Made by a program: the position numbers and the translations under genes. Below are positions 41,506-51,305 of a DNA stretch of 64,000 bases, one piece after another. The notes below the pieces were generated by a model. It saw nothing but the letters and a program-made list of their open reading frames with translations, was not told the origin of the DNA and ran no database searches. Source of the DNA: Peteryoungia algae. Its GTDB lineage: Bacteria > Pseudomonadota > Alphaproteobacteria > Rhizobiales > Rhizobiaceae. The DNA is taken from the NCBI RefSeq assembly GCF_030369675.1, contig NZ_CP128477.1, positions 1,488,001 through 1,552,000 on the forward strand, given 5' to 3'. Numbering within the stretch: the stretch's first letter is position 1; every line of letters starts with the position of its first letter.

Positions 41506-42320
41506 TCGGCCAGCTCCTCGGCCCGCTTGCGCGCCGCCTCGATCGCCAGATCAAACAGCGGCTGCATGCCGTCCTCGGCCATCAGCACGGAGAGCGCCGC
41601 CGCCGTCGTGCCCCCTGGTGAGGTAACGTTCTTGCGCAATTGGGCAGCCGGGTCGGGGGACTGGTGCAACAATTCACCAGCCCCCGCGACCGTTTCCCGT
41701 GCGAGACGCATGGCGAGGTCCGCCGGCAGGCCCGCTTTCCGGCCTGCCTCTGCCATGCATTCGACGAGATAGAATACATAAGCCGGACCGCTGCCCGAGA
41801 CTGCGGTCACGGCATTGATGTCTGCTTCGCTTGTCACCCATTCGACAGGGCCGGAGACCTGGAGCAGGCGATGGACGATATCACGCTGACTGTCGGAAAC
41901 GGCAGCATTGGCGAAGGCGCCGGTGACGCCCCGCCCGACCATGGCAGGCGTGTTCGGCATGGCACGCACCATGGCCGACTTGCCGAGATGTCCTTCCATC
42001 GAGGCAATCGTCTTGCCGGCGGCGACGGAGACCACCGTCGTCTGCGGGCCGACGAGAGACTTGAGGCCGGGCAGCACAGCATCCATGACCTGCGGCTTCA
42101 GGGCGAGGAAGAGAATGTCGGCGGCAAGGCCCTCCGGGGGCGTTACCGCATGGCGCGCACCGGCCTCGTTGATCGCCGCGATCATCTTTTCGGAAGGACC
42201 CGGATCAAGCACCGTCACCGTCGACCCGGGCACACCGCTCTTCAGCCAGCCGGCCAGCATGGCGCCGCCCATGTTGCCTGCCCCGACGAGAACGATCTGT
42301 CCGAATGCGGCACCCGTCAT
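41502..42320 (-). CDS. proC: Pyrroline-5-carboxylate reductase
   Basis: This 272-residue enzyme makes the last step of proline synthesis, reducing pyrroline-5-carboxylate with NAD(P)H. It has the Rossmann start [35 protein letters not shown], and the family signature in the C-terminal helical domain ([19 protein letters not shown]). Length is normal. It lies between ybjN and csaA, all on the minus strand and tightly packed. Confidence 0.95.
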   Translation of the reverse strand: MTGAAFGQIVLVGAGNMGGAMLAGWLKSGVPGSTVTVLDPGPSEKMIAAINEAGARHAVTPPEGLAADILFLALKPQVMDAVLPGLKSLVGPQTTVVSVAAGKTIASMEGHLGKSAMVRAMPNTPAMVGRGVTGAFANAAVSDSQRDIVHRLLQVSGPVEWVTSEADINAVTAVSGSGPAYVFYLVECMAEAGRKAGLPADLAMRLARETVAGAGELLHQSPDPAAQLRKNVTSPGGTTAAALSVLMAEDGMQPLFDLAIEAARKRAEELAE

Positions 42321-42322
42321 AC

Positions 42323-42823
42323 TCAGGCTTCTCCGACGGTCTCGAACAGAACGGCGTCCATGGCGCTCTTGGCGTCGACGCCGGACCAGACCACGAACTG
42401 GAAGGCCTGGTAATAGGCTTCACAGGCATCGACAGCGGAAGAGAGCAGCACTTCGACCTGACGATTGGTCGGCTCCGCGCCACCTGCAAGCAGCAGCGAC
42501 TGGCGGAAGATCACCACATCCTCGTTCCGCCACAGGTCGAAATGGCCCATCAGGACCTGACCATTGATGTAGGAGAGCAGCTTGATGACTTCGTTGAGCC
42601 GGTTTTCGGGGATCTTGAGGTCGAAGGCGGACGCCAGATGCAGCGCCTCGAACTCCTCCATCCAGGAGAAGGAGACATTGTAGTCGGCCCAACGCCCTTC
42701 GACGGTCATTGCGATTTCGTCTTCGCCCGAACGCTCGAACGACCAGTCATTGGTCGCCGCGACGAACTCGATCATGTCGACCGGGTTTGACTGGCGTTCG
42801 ACTTCGATTTCCATGAGGCTCAT
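42323..42823 (-). CDS. YbjN domain-containing protein
   Basis: This 166-residue protein matches the YbjN family (RSNPVDMIEF-like N-terminus, DYNVSFSWMEEFEALHLASAFDLKIPENRLNEV). The fold resembles type III secretion chaperones; in Escherichia coli YbjN suppresses temperature-sensitive growth and affects motility. Two bases separate it from proC, so it heads the operon. ATG 42823 has AAGGTG upstream. An ACCCGGC/GCCGGGT hairpin (42853-42872) lies in its leader. Confidence 0.83.
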   Translation of the reverse strand: MSLMEIEVERQSNPVDMIEFVAATNDWSFERSGEDEIAMTVEGRWADYNVSFSWMEEFEALHLASAFDLKIPENRLNEVIKLLSYINGQVLMGHFDLWRNEDVVIFRQSLLLAGGAEPTNRQVEVLLSSAVDACEAYYQAFQFVVWSGVDAKSAMDAVLFETVGEA

Positions 42824-43187
42824 GCATCACCTTATTGACCGGAATGAATACGGGCACCCGGCGAACCGCCGGGTCACTCGGACACCTGAACCGGAAATTA
42901 CTGAAAACGATTCCGAAGGACCCCAGGATAGAACACGCACCCTGCCCGAAACTTACGCGGCACCACTCAGAATCATCGTTGAAAATCAGTGTATAATCGT
43001 CAGGGTCCAGCACCAGCCCCCATCGCGACATTTGGCCCACACGCCTGTGGATGGCGCTTTCAGAATCGCCTTTGCATCACCCCATAAGCGACTCTGGCGA
43101 TTGGCTTTTTGCCACCTGTCCACAAGCTGCATTTTTTTCGTCGCAGATGGCCCCGCAGGGACCGGTCAAGGTGCTGAAATAACAAAA
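42824..43187. other. Intergenic region upstream of ybjN
   Basis: About 360 bases hold the ybjN leader hairpin (42853-42872) and T-rich tracts (43108-43114, 43133-43139). A long plus-strand frame (42750-43571) runs through but has no ribosome site, no family resemblance, and crosses the ubiK gene. No RNA gene was recognised. Confidence 0.35.
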
Positions 43188-43214
43188 AGACCCAAAGCCA
43201 CAGGCAATGGGTCT
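43184..43214 (-). terminator. Intrinsic terminator after the UbiK-like gene
   Basis: On the minus strand AGACCCA-TT-GCC, loop TGT, GGC-TT-TGGGTCT is followed by TTTTT. Confidence 0.85.
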
Positions 43215-43264
43215 TCACCAGATCCGCAAATGAAGGTCGATCCGCCCGAACGGAGGCAGCCGCC

Positions 43265-43525
43265 TTACTTGGCCTTGGCCGAAAGCTGTGCTTCGAGAAC
43301 CTCGATGCGCTTCTGCAGGGCCTCATTCTCTTCGCGTGCCTTGAGCGCCATCTCGCGCACCACGTCGAACTCCTCGCGCTTGACGAGGTCCATGCTGTTC
43401 AGCCATCGCTCGGCCTGGGCGTGGAAGGCAGTTTCCACTTCCTTGCGCACGCCTTGCGCGGCGCCGGCGGCATCGGTCATCAACTTGGCGAAATCATCGA
43501 GAATACGGTTGGGGCCGGTCGACAT
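43265..43525 (-). CDS. ubiK: UbiK-like accessory factor (BMFP family)
   Basis: This 86-residue protein has an amphipathic N-terminal half (ILDDFAKLMTDAAGAAQGVRKEVE) and a C-terminal coiled coil (EENEALQKRIEVLEAQL). Family members assist ubiquinone biosynthesis complexes or act as membrane fusogenic proteins. ATG 43525 has GGAG upstream. It is a single-gene unit with its own terminator, divergent from lgt. Confidence 0.85.
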   Translation of the reverse strand: MSTGPNRILDDFAKLMTDAAGAAQGVRKEVETAFHAQAERWLNSMDLVKREEFDVVREMALKAREENEALQKRIEVLEAQLSAKAK

Positions 43526-43715
43526 GGAAAACTCCTCTCAAGCAGACTGCGGACTGGGATTGAACCCTTGAAGAAGGAGGTAGGACCAGATCCGCCGGCA
43601 TGCAAGGCGGCAACGATAGATAAAGGTGGTTGACGGTGTCGCAGACGGCCCGATTCCATCTTGACCGTGCCATTGTGCAACGCCATTTTCCAGCAGCATT
43701 AACGAAAGTACTCCA

Positions 43716-44564
43716 TTGTTGTCAGTTCTGGACCTTTTCGCCGCCGTATCCTTTCCCGCGATCGACCCGGTCGCCTTCTCGATCGGACCGCTGGCGGTCC
43801 ACTGGTATGGGCTGGCCTATGTCGCCGGCATCCTCCTCGGCTGGATGATCGCCCGCGACTTGCTGAAACGCCCGCATCTGTGGCCAAACGGCCAGGCACC
43901 GGCCACCCTGCAGCAGATCGATGACTTCATCCTCTGGGCCGCGATCGGCATCGTCGCCGGCGGACGCATCGGCTATATCTTCTTTTACGATTTTGCCTCG
44001 GTGGCGGCCAATCCGATGCGTGCATTCGAGGTGTGGAACGGCGGCATGTCCTTCCATGGCGGCTTCATTGGCGCGACGCTCGCCATGGTCTTCTTTGCCC
44101 GCAAGCATCAGATCCGCCTCTGGAGCCTCTTCGACCTGGTGGCGAGTGTCGTACCGCTCGGCCTGCTGTTCGGCCGCATCGCCAACTTCATTAATGGCGA
44201 ACTCTGGGGTCGCCCGGCCGATATGCCCTGGGCCATGGCCTTCCCGACCGGTGGCCCCTTCCCGCGTCATCCGAGCCAGCTCTACGAAGCGGCCCTGGAA
44301 GGCCTTGTCCTGCTGATCATACTCCAGCTCCTGGCGCGTTATTTCGGCGCCTTGCTCAGGCCCGGCCGCGTCACCGGCATCTTCGTCGCAGGCTATGCGG
44401 CTGCCCGAATCTTCGTCGAGTTCTTCCGCGAGCCAGACGTCCAGATCGGCTATCTCTTCGGTGGCTGGCTGACCATGGGCATGGTCCTGTCCTTGCCCAT
44501 GCTGCTCATCGGGATCGTCATCTTCATGCGGGCTGGCCGCGCCACCCCTGTGACGCAAGGCTGA
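43716..44564 (+). CDS. lgt: Prolipoprotein diacylglyceryl transferase
   Basis: This 282-residue inner-membrane enzyme adds diacylglycerol from phosphatidylglycerol to the lipobox cysteine of prolipoproteins. It has seven membrane segments, the N-terminal HWYGLAYVAGILLGW, HGG motif (MSFHGGFIGA) and the signature GRIANFINGELWGR. The start is TTG 43716, with TTG 43719 also possible; the ribosome site is weak. It begins a row of four genes with 9- to 130-base gaps. Confidence 0.94.
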   Translation: MLSVLDLFAAVSFPAIDPVAFSIGPLAVHWYGLAYVAGILLGWMIARDLLKRPHLWPNGQAPATLQQIDDFILWAAIGIVAGGRIGYIFFYDFASVAANPMRAFEVWNGGMSFHGGFIGATLAMVFFARKHQIRLWSLFDLVASVVPLGLLFGRIANFINGELWGRPADMPWAMAFPTGGPFPRHPSQLYEAALEGLVLLIILQLLARYFGALLRPGRVTGIFVAGYAAARIFVEFFREPDVQIGYLFGGWLTMGMVLSLPMLLIGIVIFMRAGRATPVTQG

Positions 44565-44573
44565 GGAGCGCCG

Positions 44574-45674
44574 ATGGCCACACCGCTCGCCCAGAAGATC
44601 AAGTCGCTGATATCGGCCCATGGCCCGATCAGCGTCACCGATTATTTTGCTCTCTGCCTCGCCGATCCCGAACACGGCTACTACCGGACCCGAAATCCGT
44701 TCGGCCGGGACGGCGACTTCGTGACAGCGCCAGAGGTCAGCCAGCTCTTCGGCGAGATGCTCGGCATTTTCATGATCAACACCTGGCAGCGCCATGGTGA
44801 ACCCCGCGACGTTCGCCTCGTCGAGATCGGACCCGGCCGCGGCACGATGATGGCCGACATGCTGCGCGTCATCTCCCGCGCGGCCCCCAATCTCTACGAG
44901 ACCGCCACGGTGCATCTCGTCGAAACCAGCGCTCTCTTGAAACTCACGCAGATGGAAACCCTGTCCTCCCACGGCGACAAGGTTTCCTGGCACGAGAGCT
45001 TCGACGGCGTGCCGGAAGGCTTCACGCTGCTCGCCGCCAACGAGCTCTTCGACGCCATCCCGATCCGGCAGTTCGTCAAGACGCAGAAGGGGTTTCGCGA
45101 GCGCATGGTCGGCCTCGACGAAAACGACGAACTCTGCTTCACGCTGGGTGTCGCCACGCTCGATCCCGCCATGCTGCCACAAGGCATGAGCCTACCCGCC
45201 GATGGCGAGATCTTCGAAGTGGCGCCTGCCCGCCAATCGGTGATGCTGACGATCTGCGAGCGGCTGGTCGCACATCACGGCACAGCTCTGGTCATCGACT
45301 ACGGTCACATGGTCACCAACTTCGGCGACACGCTTCAGGCGGTGCGCGCCCACGAATATGACCCGCCCCTGGCCCATCCGGGCCACGCCGATCTGACGAG
45401 CCATGTCGACTTCGAAAATCTCGCCCGCACAGCCCTTGCGGCCGGCGTCCATCTCAACGGCTGCATGCACCAGGGCGATTTCCTGGTCGGGCTCGGCATC
45501 GAGCAGCGGGCGGCGTCCCTCGGCCGCGACAAGGACGAAAAGATGCAGACCGAAATCGTCGAGGCCGTGCATCGCCTGGCCGGCGCCGGCAACGGCTATA
45601 TGGGCGAACTGTTCAAGGTCATGGCCGTCTCCATGCCTGCGGTCCAATTGCAGCCTTTCAAACCCAAGGATTGA
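44574..45674 (+). CDS. NDUFAF7/MidA-type SAM-dependent methyltransferase
   Basis: This 366-residue protein belongs to the DUF185 family whose mitochondrial member NDUFAF7 methylates an arginine of complex I subunit NDUFS2. Visible are the N-terminal SVTDYFALCLADPEHGYYRTRNP, SAM motif VEIGPGRGTMMADMLR and ANELFDAIP. Ten bases from lgt, with GAGGAG before the ATG. A role in respiratory complex I assembly is inferred. Confidence 0.88.
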   Translation: MATPLAQKIKSLISAHGPISVTDYFALCLADPEHGYYRTRNPFGRDGDFVTAPEVSQLFGEMLGIFMINTWQRHGEPRDVRLVEIGPGRGTMMADMLRVISRAAPNLYETATVHLVETSALLKLTQMETLSSHGDKVSWHESFDGVPEGFTLLAANELFDAIPIRQFVKTQKGFRERMVGLDENDELCFTLGVATLDPAMLPQGMSLPADGEIFEVAPARQSVMLTICERLVAHHGTALVIDYGHMVTNFGDTLQAVRAHEYDPPLAHPGHADLTSHVDFENLARTALAAGVHLNGCMHQGDFLVGLGIEQRAASLGRDKDEKMQTEIVEAVHRLAGAGNGYMGELFKVMAVSMPAVQLQPFKPKD

Positions 45675-45806
45675 CACGGACGTGCGTGATCTGCACGATC
45701 GCGCCCGTTCCAATAGGCTCGAAATCGAAGAAAGCCGATTGAATCCAATCATTTCGCAGCATCCGCATCGCATGAGCGTGATTTGCCAAGGCTCAGGAGA
45801 CAGATC

Positions 45807-46601
45807 ATGAGCACAGCCGACCAGCCACGCCCCATCACCGCCGAGAGTCTCGACACCGCATTTGCAGCCGGCATCCGCCATGGCTTCTTCACCCGCGACG
45901 GTGGCGTCTCCGAAGGGATTTACCGCGGCCTGAATGTCGGCCTCGGCTCGAACGACGATCCGGAGAAAGTCCGCGAAAACCGCCGCCGCGTCAGCGCCTG
46001 GTTCGGCCTGCCGCCGGACCGCCTCGCCACGGCACACCAGGTCCATTCGCCCGACGTCGTGGTGGTGACCGCCGAATACGATGGAAGCCGCCCCCAGGCC
46101 GATGCCCAGGTGACTGCGAGCCCCGGCGTGGTCCTCGGCGTGCTGACGGCAGATTGCGGCCCGATCCTTTTTGCCGATCCGGAAAACCGGGTGATCGGTG
46201 CCGCTCATGCCGGCTGGAAAGGTGCACTTGCTGGTGTGCTGGAAAACACGATCGAGGCCATGATTGCGCTCGGCGCGCAACGCGACAAGATCCGCGCCAC
46301 GCTTGGGCCCTCGATCTCCCAGGCGAGTTACGAGGTCGGCCCCGAATTCGTCGATCGTTTCATTGCAACCGACCGCGACTTTGAGGCTTTCTTCATACCG
46401 TCCGCCAAGCCAGGTCATGCCATGTTTGATCTGCCGGGCCTGACAGTCAGGCGCCTGAACCGCGCCGGCGTGAGGGCCGACAGCATCGGCATATGCACCT
46501 ATGCGGCTCCTGAAACGTTCTTTTCCTATCGCCGGACCACCCATGCGGGAGAACCCGATTATGGGCGCCAGATTTCCGCGATTGCGATGATGGAGGACTG
46601 A
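45807..46601 (+). CDS. pgeF: Peptidoglycan editing factor PgeF (YfiH, laccase-domain)
   Basis: This 264-residue Cu/Zn-binding hydrolase removes wrongly incorporated amino acids from muropeptide precursors in other bacteria. Metal residues lie in TAHQVHSPDVVVV (His), LTADCGPILFAD (Cys) and IGAAHAGWKGALAGV (His). ATG 45807 follows CAGGAGACAGATC. It is one base from the M24 gene, so these two are co-translated. Confidence 0.9.
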   Translation: MSTADQPRPITAESLDTAFAAGIRHGFFTRDGGVSEGIYRGLNVGLGSNDDPEKVRENRRRVSAWFGLPPDRLATAHQVHSPDVVVVTAEYDGSRPQADAQVTASPGVVLGVLTADCGPILFADPENRVIGAAHAGWKGALAGVLENTIEAMIALGAQRDKIRATLGPSISQASYEVGPEFVDRFIATDRDFEAFFIPSAKPGHAMFDLPGLTVRRLNRAGVRADSIGICTYAAPETFFSYRRTTHAGEPDYGRQISAIAMMED

Positions 46602-46602
46602 G

Positions 46603-47754
46603 ATGGCCTTGCACTTCACCGAAAGCGAGTTTTCCGCCCGCCGCGCCCGCCTGATGGCGCGCATGGCCGAGGAGAAACTTGATGCCCTGCTGCTCTTCGC
46701 GCAGGAAAGCATGTACTGGCTCACCGGTTTCGACAGCTTCGGCTACTGCTTCTTCCAGACCCTGGTGGTCAAGGCAGACGGAACGCTGACGCTACTCACC
46801 CGCACACCAGACCTGCGCCAGGCAAAGCAGACATCGACGATCGAGAATATCGTTGTTTGGGTCGACCGCTTGAACGCAGACCCCGCCGTCGACCTGAGGA
46901 ACCTGCTCAGCGATCTCGATCTGCTGGGCATGCGAGTCGGCGTCGAATATGACACCCATGGCATGACCGGCCGCGTCGCGCGCCTCGTTGACAACCAACT
47001 CACCAATTTCTGCCAGGTAATGGACGCGTCCTATCTCGTCAGCACCCTGCGGCTGGTGAAATCCCCGGCCGAGATCGCCAAGGTCACCCATGCCGCCGAA
47101 CTGGCTGACCTCGCCTATGATGCCGCCCTGCCCCTGATCGGACCCGATGCCGACGAGGCGGAAATCCTGGCCGCAATGCAATCCGCGGTTCTGGCGGGCG
47201 GAGGCGACTATTCCGCCAACCCCTTTGTCATCGGCTCGGCCGCCGACGCATTGCTTTGCCGTTACAAGTCCGGACGGCGTCGACTGTCGCAGACGGATCA
47301 GCTCACGATCGAATGGGCCGGCGTCTCGGCACACTACCATGCGCCGATGCTGCGCACCGTGCTTGTGGGCAACCCGACGGCACGGCACCGGGAAATGCAT
47401 ACGGCAGCCCTCGATGGCATGAGGGCGATCGAGCACGTGCTCCGCCCCGGCCACACCTTCGGCGAGGTCTTCGACGCCCATGCCAAGATCATGGACGACC
47501 GAGGCCTGACCCGGCACCGCTTCAATGCTTGCGGTTACTCGGTCGGCGCCCGTTTCGCCCCTTCCTGGATGGAGCACCAGATGTTCCACGCCGGCAATCC
47601 CGAGGTGATCGCGGCCGACATGACGCTCTTCGTGCATATGATCATCATGGACAGCGATCGGGAAACGGCAATGACCGTGGGTCATACCTATCTGACCACG
47701 GAGACGGCCCCCCGCGCCCTGTCGCGCCACCCGCTCGACCTGATCAACCTGTGA
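46603..47754 (+). CDS. M24-family (creatinase/prolidase fold) protein lacking the metal ligands
   Basis: This 383-residue protein has the creatinase N-domain (about 10-150) and the pita-bread catalytic domain. Canonical M24 peptidases use two Asp, one His and two Glu for metals. Here the Asp positions read EWAGVSAHYHAPMLRT, and the regions that normally hold the Glu residues read DMTLFVHMIIMD and AMTVGHTYLTTE, so most ligands are replaced. It may be a metal-free hydrolase like creatinase or ectoine hydrolase rather than a peptidase. ATG 46603 follows GGAGG in pgeF. Confidence 0.8.
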   Translation: MALHFTESEFSARRARLMARMAEEKLDALLLFAQESMYWLTGFDSFGYCFFQTLVVKADGTLTLLTRTPDLRQAKQTSTIENIVVWVDRLNADPAVDLRNLLSDLDLLGMRVGVEYDTHGMTGRVARLVDNQLTNFCQVMDASYLVSTLRLVKSPAEIAKVTHAAELADLAYDAALPLIGPDADEAEILAAMQSAVLAGGGDYSANPFVIGSAADALLCRYKSGRRRLSQTDQLTIEWAGVSAHYHAPMLRTVLVGNPTARHREMHTAALDGMRAIEHVLRPGHTFGEVFDAHAKIMDDRGLTRHRFNACGYSVGARFAPSWMEHQMFHAGNPEVIAADMTLFVHMIIMDSDRETAMTVGHTYLTTETAPRALSRHPLDLINL

Positions 47755-47792
47755 GCTGGCGCATTAGGGAGTCTGCGTTGCAGTAGCGCGGT

Positions 47793-47825
47793 TTTGCCTG
47801 TCCATTCAGGGAATTGACAGGCAAA
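47793..47825. repeat. 33-bp inverted repeat overlapping a TTGACA element
   Basis: TTTGCCTGTC (47793-47802) and GACAGGCAAA (47816-47825) are perfect 10-bp arms around 13 bases. TTGACA (47814-47819) lies on the right arm. It is not followed by a T run on either strand. Confidence 0.7.
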
Positions 47826-47874
47826 GCATGCTAGGCCCATTAATTGTGACAGGAGTGAAAGGGAAGGACCCGCC

Positions 47875-48657
47875 GTGGTGAAACATTCCCATAAACGATC
47901 CAGGAGCCGCGCCGCAGCCATCGGCTTGCTGATGCTGCTTGCCGGTTGCAACAGCACCGATGTCCTGACGCCACCCGCAGATGTCGGCGATGGCAGCCAG
48001 CCTTCCCCCTACTCCCAGCAGCTCGCTGCCCCTGCCGGGGGTGGCCAGACCGTGCAGAGCGCGCCGCTCGGTCAGTCTGGCGCCTATGCAGAGCCGCTCC
48101 GCGGCCCGCAGAACTCGCTGGAGGCCCAGGCTGTGGCGCTCGCGCAGGGCGGACGCAATCCGGCCGCGTCCACGCCGCTTGATGGCGCAGGCAGCCAGGC
48201 CTTCCCGAGCGCGCCACAACAGCCGGCTCGCCAGACCTCCCCGCCGGCAGCCCAAAGCCAGCAGGCGGCCCTTCCCCCGGCTGCTCAGGCGACCGGCAGC
48301 GTTCGCTTCCTGCCGATCATCGGTGCGCCGGTCCAAGCCGTGACGCCACTCTCCCGCCAGCTCGGTGCGGAGGCCCGCGCCCGAGGCCTCACCATCAAGA
48401 GCGCGAGCGACGCTTCCAGCGAACATATCCTGAAGGGCTACTTCTCAGCCTTCTCCGACAGCGGCAATGTCACCATCACCTATGTCTGGGACATACTGGA
48501 CGCGAGTGGCGGACGCCTGCACCGGATCCAGGGCCAGGAGGTGGTCGCCTCCGGCGCGCAGGACCCATGGGCGGCCGTTCCGGCCTCGGTCATGCAGCAG
48601 ATTGCCACCAAAAGCATGGCCGAATATGTATCATGGCGGAACAGTCGCGCCGGCTGA
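47875..48657 (+). CDS. Hypothetical lipoprotein
   Basis: This 260-residue protein has a type II signal peptide with lipobox LLAG-C (MLLAGCNSTD), a long Pro/Ala/Gln/Ser-rich spacer (about 30-145) and a compact C-terminal domain (about 150-255) with VWDILDASGGRLHRIQGQEVV. The spacer is typical of envelope lipoproteins that reach through the periplasm. GTG 47875 or 47878 follows GGGAAGGA. No function is known. It depends on lgt encoded 3 kb upstream, as all lipoproteins do. Confidence 0.75.
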   Translation: MVKHSHKRSRSRAAAIGLLMLLAGCNSTDVLTPPADVGDGSQPSPYSQQLAAPAGGGQTVQSAPLGQSGAYAEPLRGPQNSLEAQAVALAQGGRNPAASTPLDGAGSQAFPSAPQQPARQTSPPAAQSQQAALPPAAQATGSVRFLPIIGAPVQAVTPLSRQLGAEARARGLTIKSASDASSEHILKGYFSAFSDSGNVTITYVWDILDASGGRLHRIQGQEVVASGAQDPWAAVPASVMQQIATKSMAEYVSWRNSRAG

Positions 48658-48809
48658 CGCCCAACCGATTGGCGACCGCTGAAACCGCAAATCCTGCGCC
48701 CCATTTGACGCATCAACCGAAAATATGGGCCTAACTGTCCAAAGCTCTTGCATTCAGGGGCAAGGGCGCTAAAAAGCCCGCATCTCAGCATGGTAACAGG
48801 CGGGCCAAG

Positions 48810-49742
<933 letters not shown>

Positions 49743-49785
49743 GGCGGCCTCTTTCACGTCTTGAGATTAGGATCGAAAAATCAAT

Positions 49786-50745
49786 GTGAGCGATATCACA
49801 ATCGCTTGCACTCTGGCTGTGCTTTGCATACAGCTTCCCGCGCAATACTCCATTTCAGAACCGCTGACCGCCCCTTTTGCGCGTGAATTAATGCCTCTCT
49901 TGGTTGAACAGCTGCTGAGCAATTCAGACTTCCATGAAACGGTTCGGGACCAGTCCCGGGCCCTGCTTCGCGTCAACGACCAGAGCCCCAGGCTCGCTGC
50001 GGTTTTCGGAACCCAGCAACGCTGGTTGCTCGGTCATCTCGCGATGGCGCAATATTTTCAGGAAGTTGCACGCGGCAATCCGGACCCCGTCGTCCTGATG
50101 GCACGCTTCCTCGAGCAGGTGAAGACGCTCGGCCTTTCCTCGGTCAACACGGCAGATGCCTTCATCAAGGAAATGCTGGTCTATGGCATTGGCCAGCAAA
50201 GCCAGACGGCCGATCGTCGCAACCGTCCCTTTGTCCCGACTCCGATCGCCATCGCGGCGACCCGCCACTGGACCTTTATCCATCTGACGAGCCTCGACCG
50301 GCTCGATGGCGGCCATCGGCTCGACGCCTTCGAGGCCAACGAGGCGATCATGGCGCGCCTCCATCCCGAGATCACACGCCGCGCTCTGGTATCGCCCGAG
50401 TTTCGCACCCCCTCACAGACCTGGTCGCTCTTCACCTGGCTCAACAATGGCGGGATCGTCATGGACTGGCTGATGGTCGGCGTCGAGCCGGTGGCCCCCT
50501 CGGTCGAACGCATTCCGACCCAGGTCCGCTCCGTCCCTGAACTCGCCGAGAATTTCCGGCTGTCGCGCACCCACCTGACCCGCAAGCTGCGGGAGGCAGA
50601 AGCGCTCGGCAGCATCGGCTGGGAAGGCAATCGAGGCCGGTCCACCATGTGGATATCTCGCGAATTCCTCAGCGAATACCTGACGACACAAGCGGTCAAG
50701 CTCGCCTTCATCGACGCCGCCTGCGAGGTGGTCGGTCTGCGCTGA
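49786..50745 (+). CDS. Unidentified protein with C-terminal winged-helix domain
   Basis: This 319-residue protein is not recognised. Residues about 1-220 are mostly helical with no catalytic motif. Residues about 245-300 (VRSVPELAENFRLSRTHLTRKLREAEALG, then a basic GNRGRSTMWIS wing) look like a winged HTH of the kind used by regulators with crossed phage-Mu-like or MarR-like wings. The start is uncertain: GTG 49786 is used, ATG 49891 is possible. It follows prs by 43 bases. Confidence 0.65.
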   Translation: MSDITIACTLAVLCIQLPAQYSISEPLTAPFARELMPLLVEQLLSNSDFHETVRDQSRALLRVNDQSPRLAAVFGTQQRWLLGHLAMAQYFQEVARGNPDPVVLMARFLEQVKTLGLSSVNTADAFIKEMLVYGIGQQSQTADRRNRPFVPTPIAIAATRHWTFIHLTSLDRLDGGHRLDAFEANEAIMARLHPEITRRALVSPEFRTPSQTWSLFTWLNNGGIVMDWLMVGVEPVAPSVERIPTQVRSVPELAENFRLSRTHLTRKLREAEALGSIGWEGNRGRSTMWISREFLSEYLTTQAVKLAFIDAACEVVGLR

Positions 50746-50765
50746 CCCTGATAGCGCGATCAGTG

Positions 50766-51140
50766 CTATACAAGCGGCAGCGGGCAGGCCTCGCCGCCGG
50801 AAAACAGCCTGGATCGCGTGAGAAAGCGCCGCTCACGCCCGTTGTCGAGTGAGAACATACCCCCTCGCCCCGGCACGACGTCGATGATCAATTGCGTGTG
50901 CGCCCAGACGGCATACTGGCTGCCGCTGATATAGAAGGGTACGCCACCGATCTCGCCCAGCTTCACATCCGTCTCGCCGACGCGGTATTCGCTCGCCGGG
51001 TAACACATCGGCGACGACCCGTCGCAGCATCCGCCGGACTGGTGGAACAGTATGTCGGGATGGTCTTTCCGGATTTCGGCGAGAAATGCGAGTGCGGCAT
51101 CGGTGGCGGTCACCCGCGGTTCACCTGTGTCGGTCTTCAT
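50766..51140 (-). CDS. DUF779 protein
   Basis: This 124-residue protein matches DUF779, with the cysteine-rich FHQSGGCCDGSSPMCYP and the end DVVPGRGGMFSLDNGRERRFLTRS. DUF779 genes commonly stand beside acetaldehyde dehydrogenase, as here. Function is unknown. ATG 51140 is seven bases from GGGAG; ATG 51146 is too close. It is 165 bases downstream of the aldehyde dehydrogenase. Confidence 0.85.
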   Translation of the reverse strand: MKTDTGEPRVTATDAALAFLAEIRKDHPDILFHQSGGCCDGSSPMCYPASEYRVGETDVKLGEIGGVPFYISGSQYAVWAHTQLIIDVVPGRGGMFSLDNGRERRFLTRSRLFSGGEACPLPLV

Positions 51141-51305
51141 TGCCATTCTCCCACTGCCAGCGCCCCAACCCGTCGAAATTCGTGGCTGGAGGAGGCGAAA
51201 ACGGTTGTGTTCGAGAACCGGAGCCGAGCGCACAGAAGGTACGCGAGCACCGGAAGCGCAGAACATGGCCGTTTGCAGCCCCTCCAGACGCGAAGCTCGG
51301 CGGGT

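Noticed and set aside
43040..43140. DnaA-box-like TGTGGAT and TCCACA words
   Set aside because: Only partial matches (7 of 9 at best), no array and no replication genes, so an origin is not supported.
42750..43571. Plus-strand frame between ybjN and lgt
   Set aside because: Crosses the ubiK gene and its terminator and has no ribosome site or recognisable domain.
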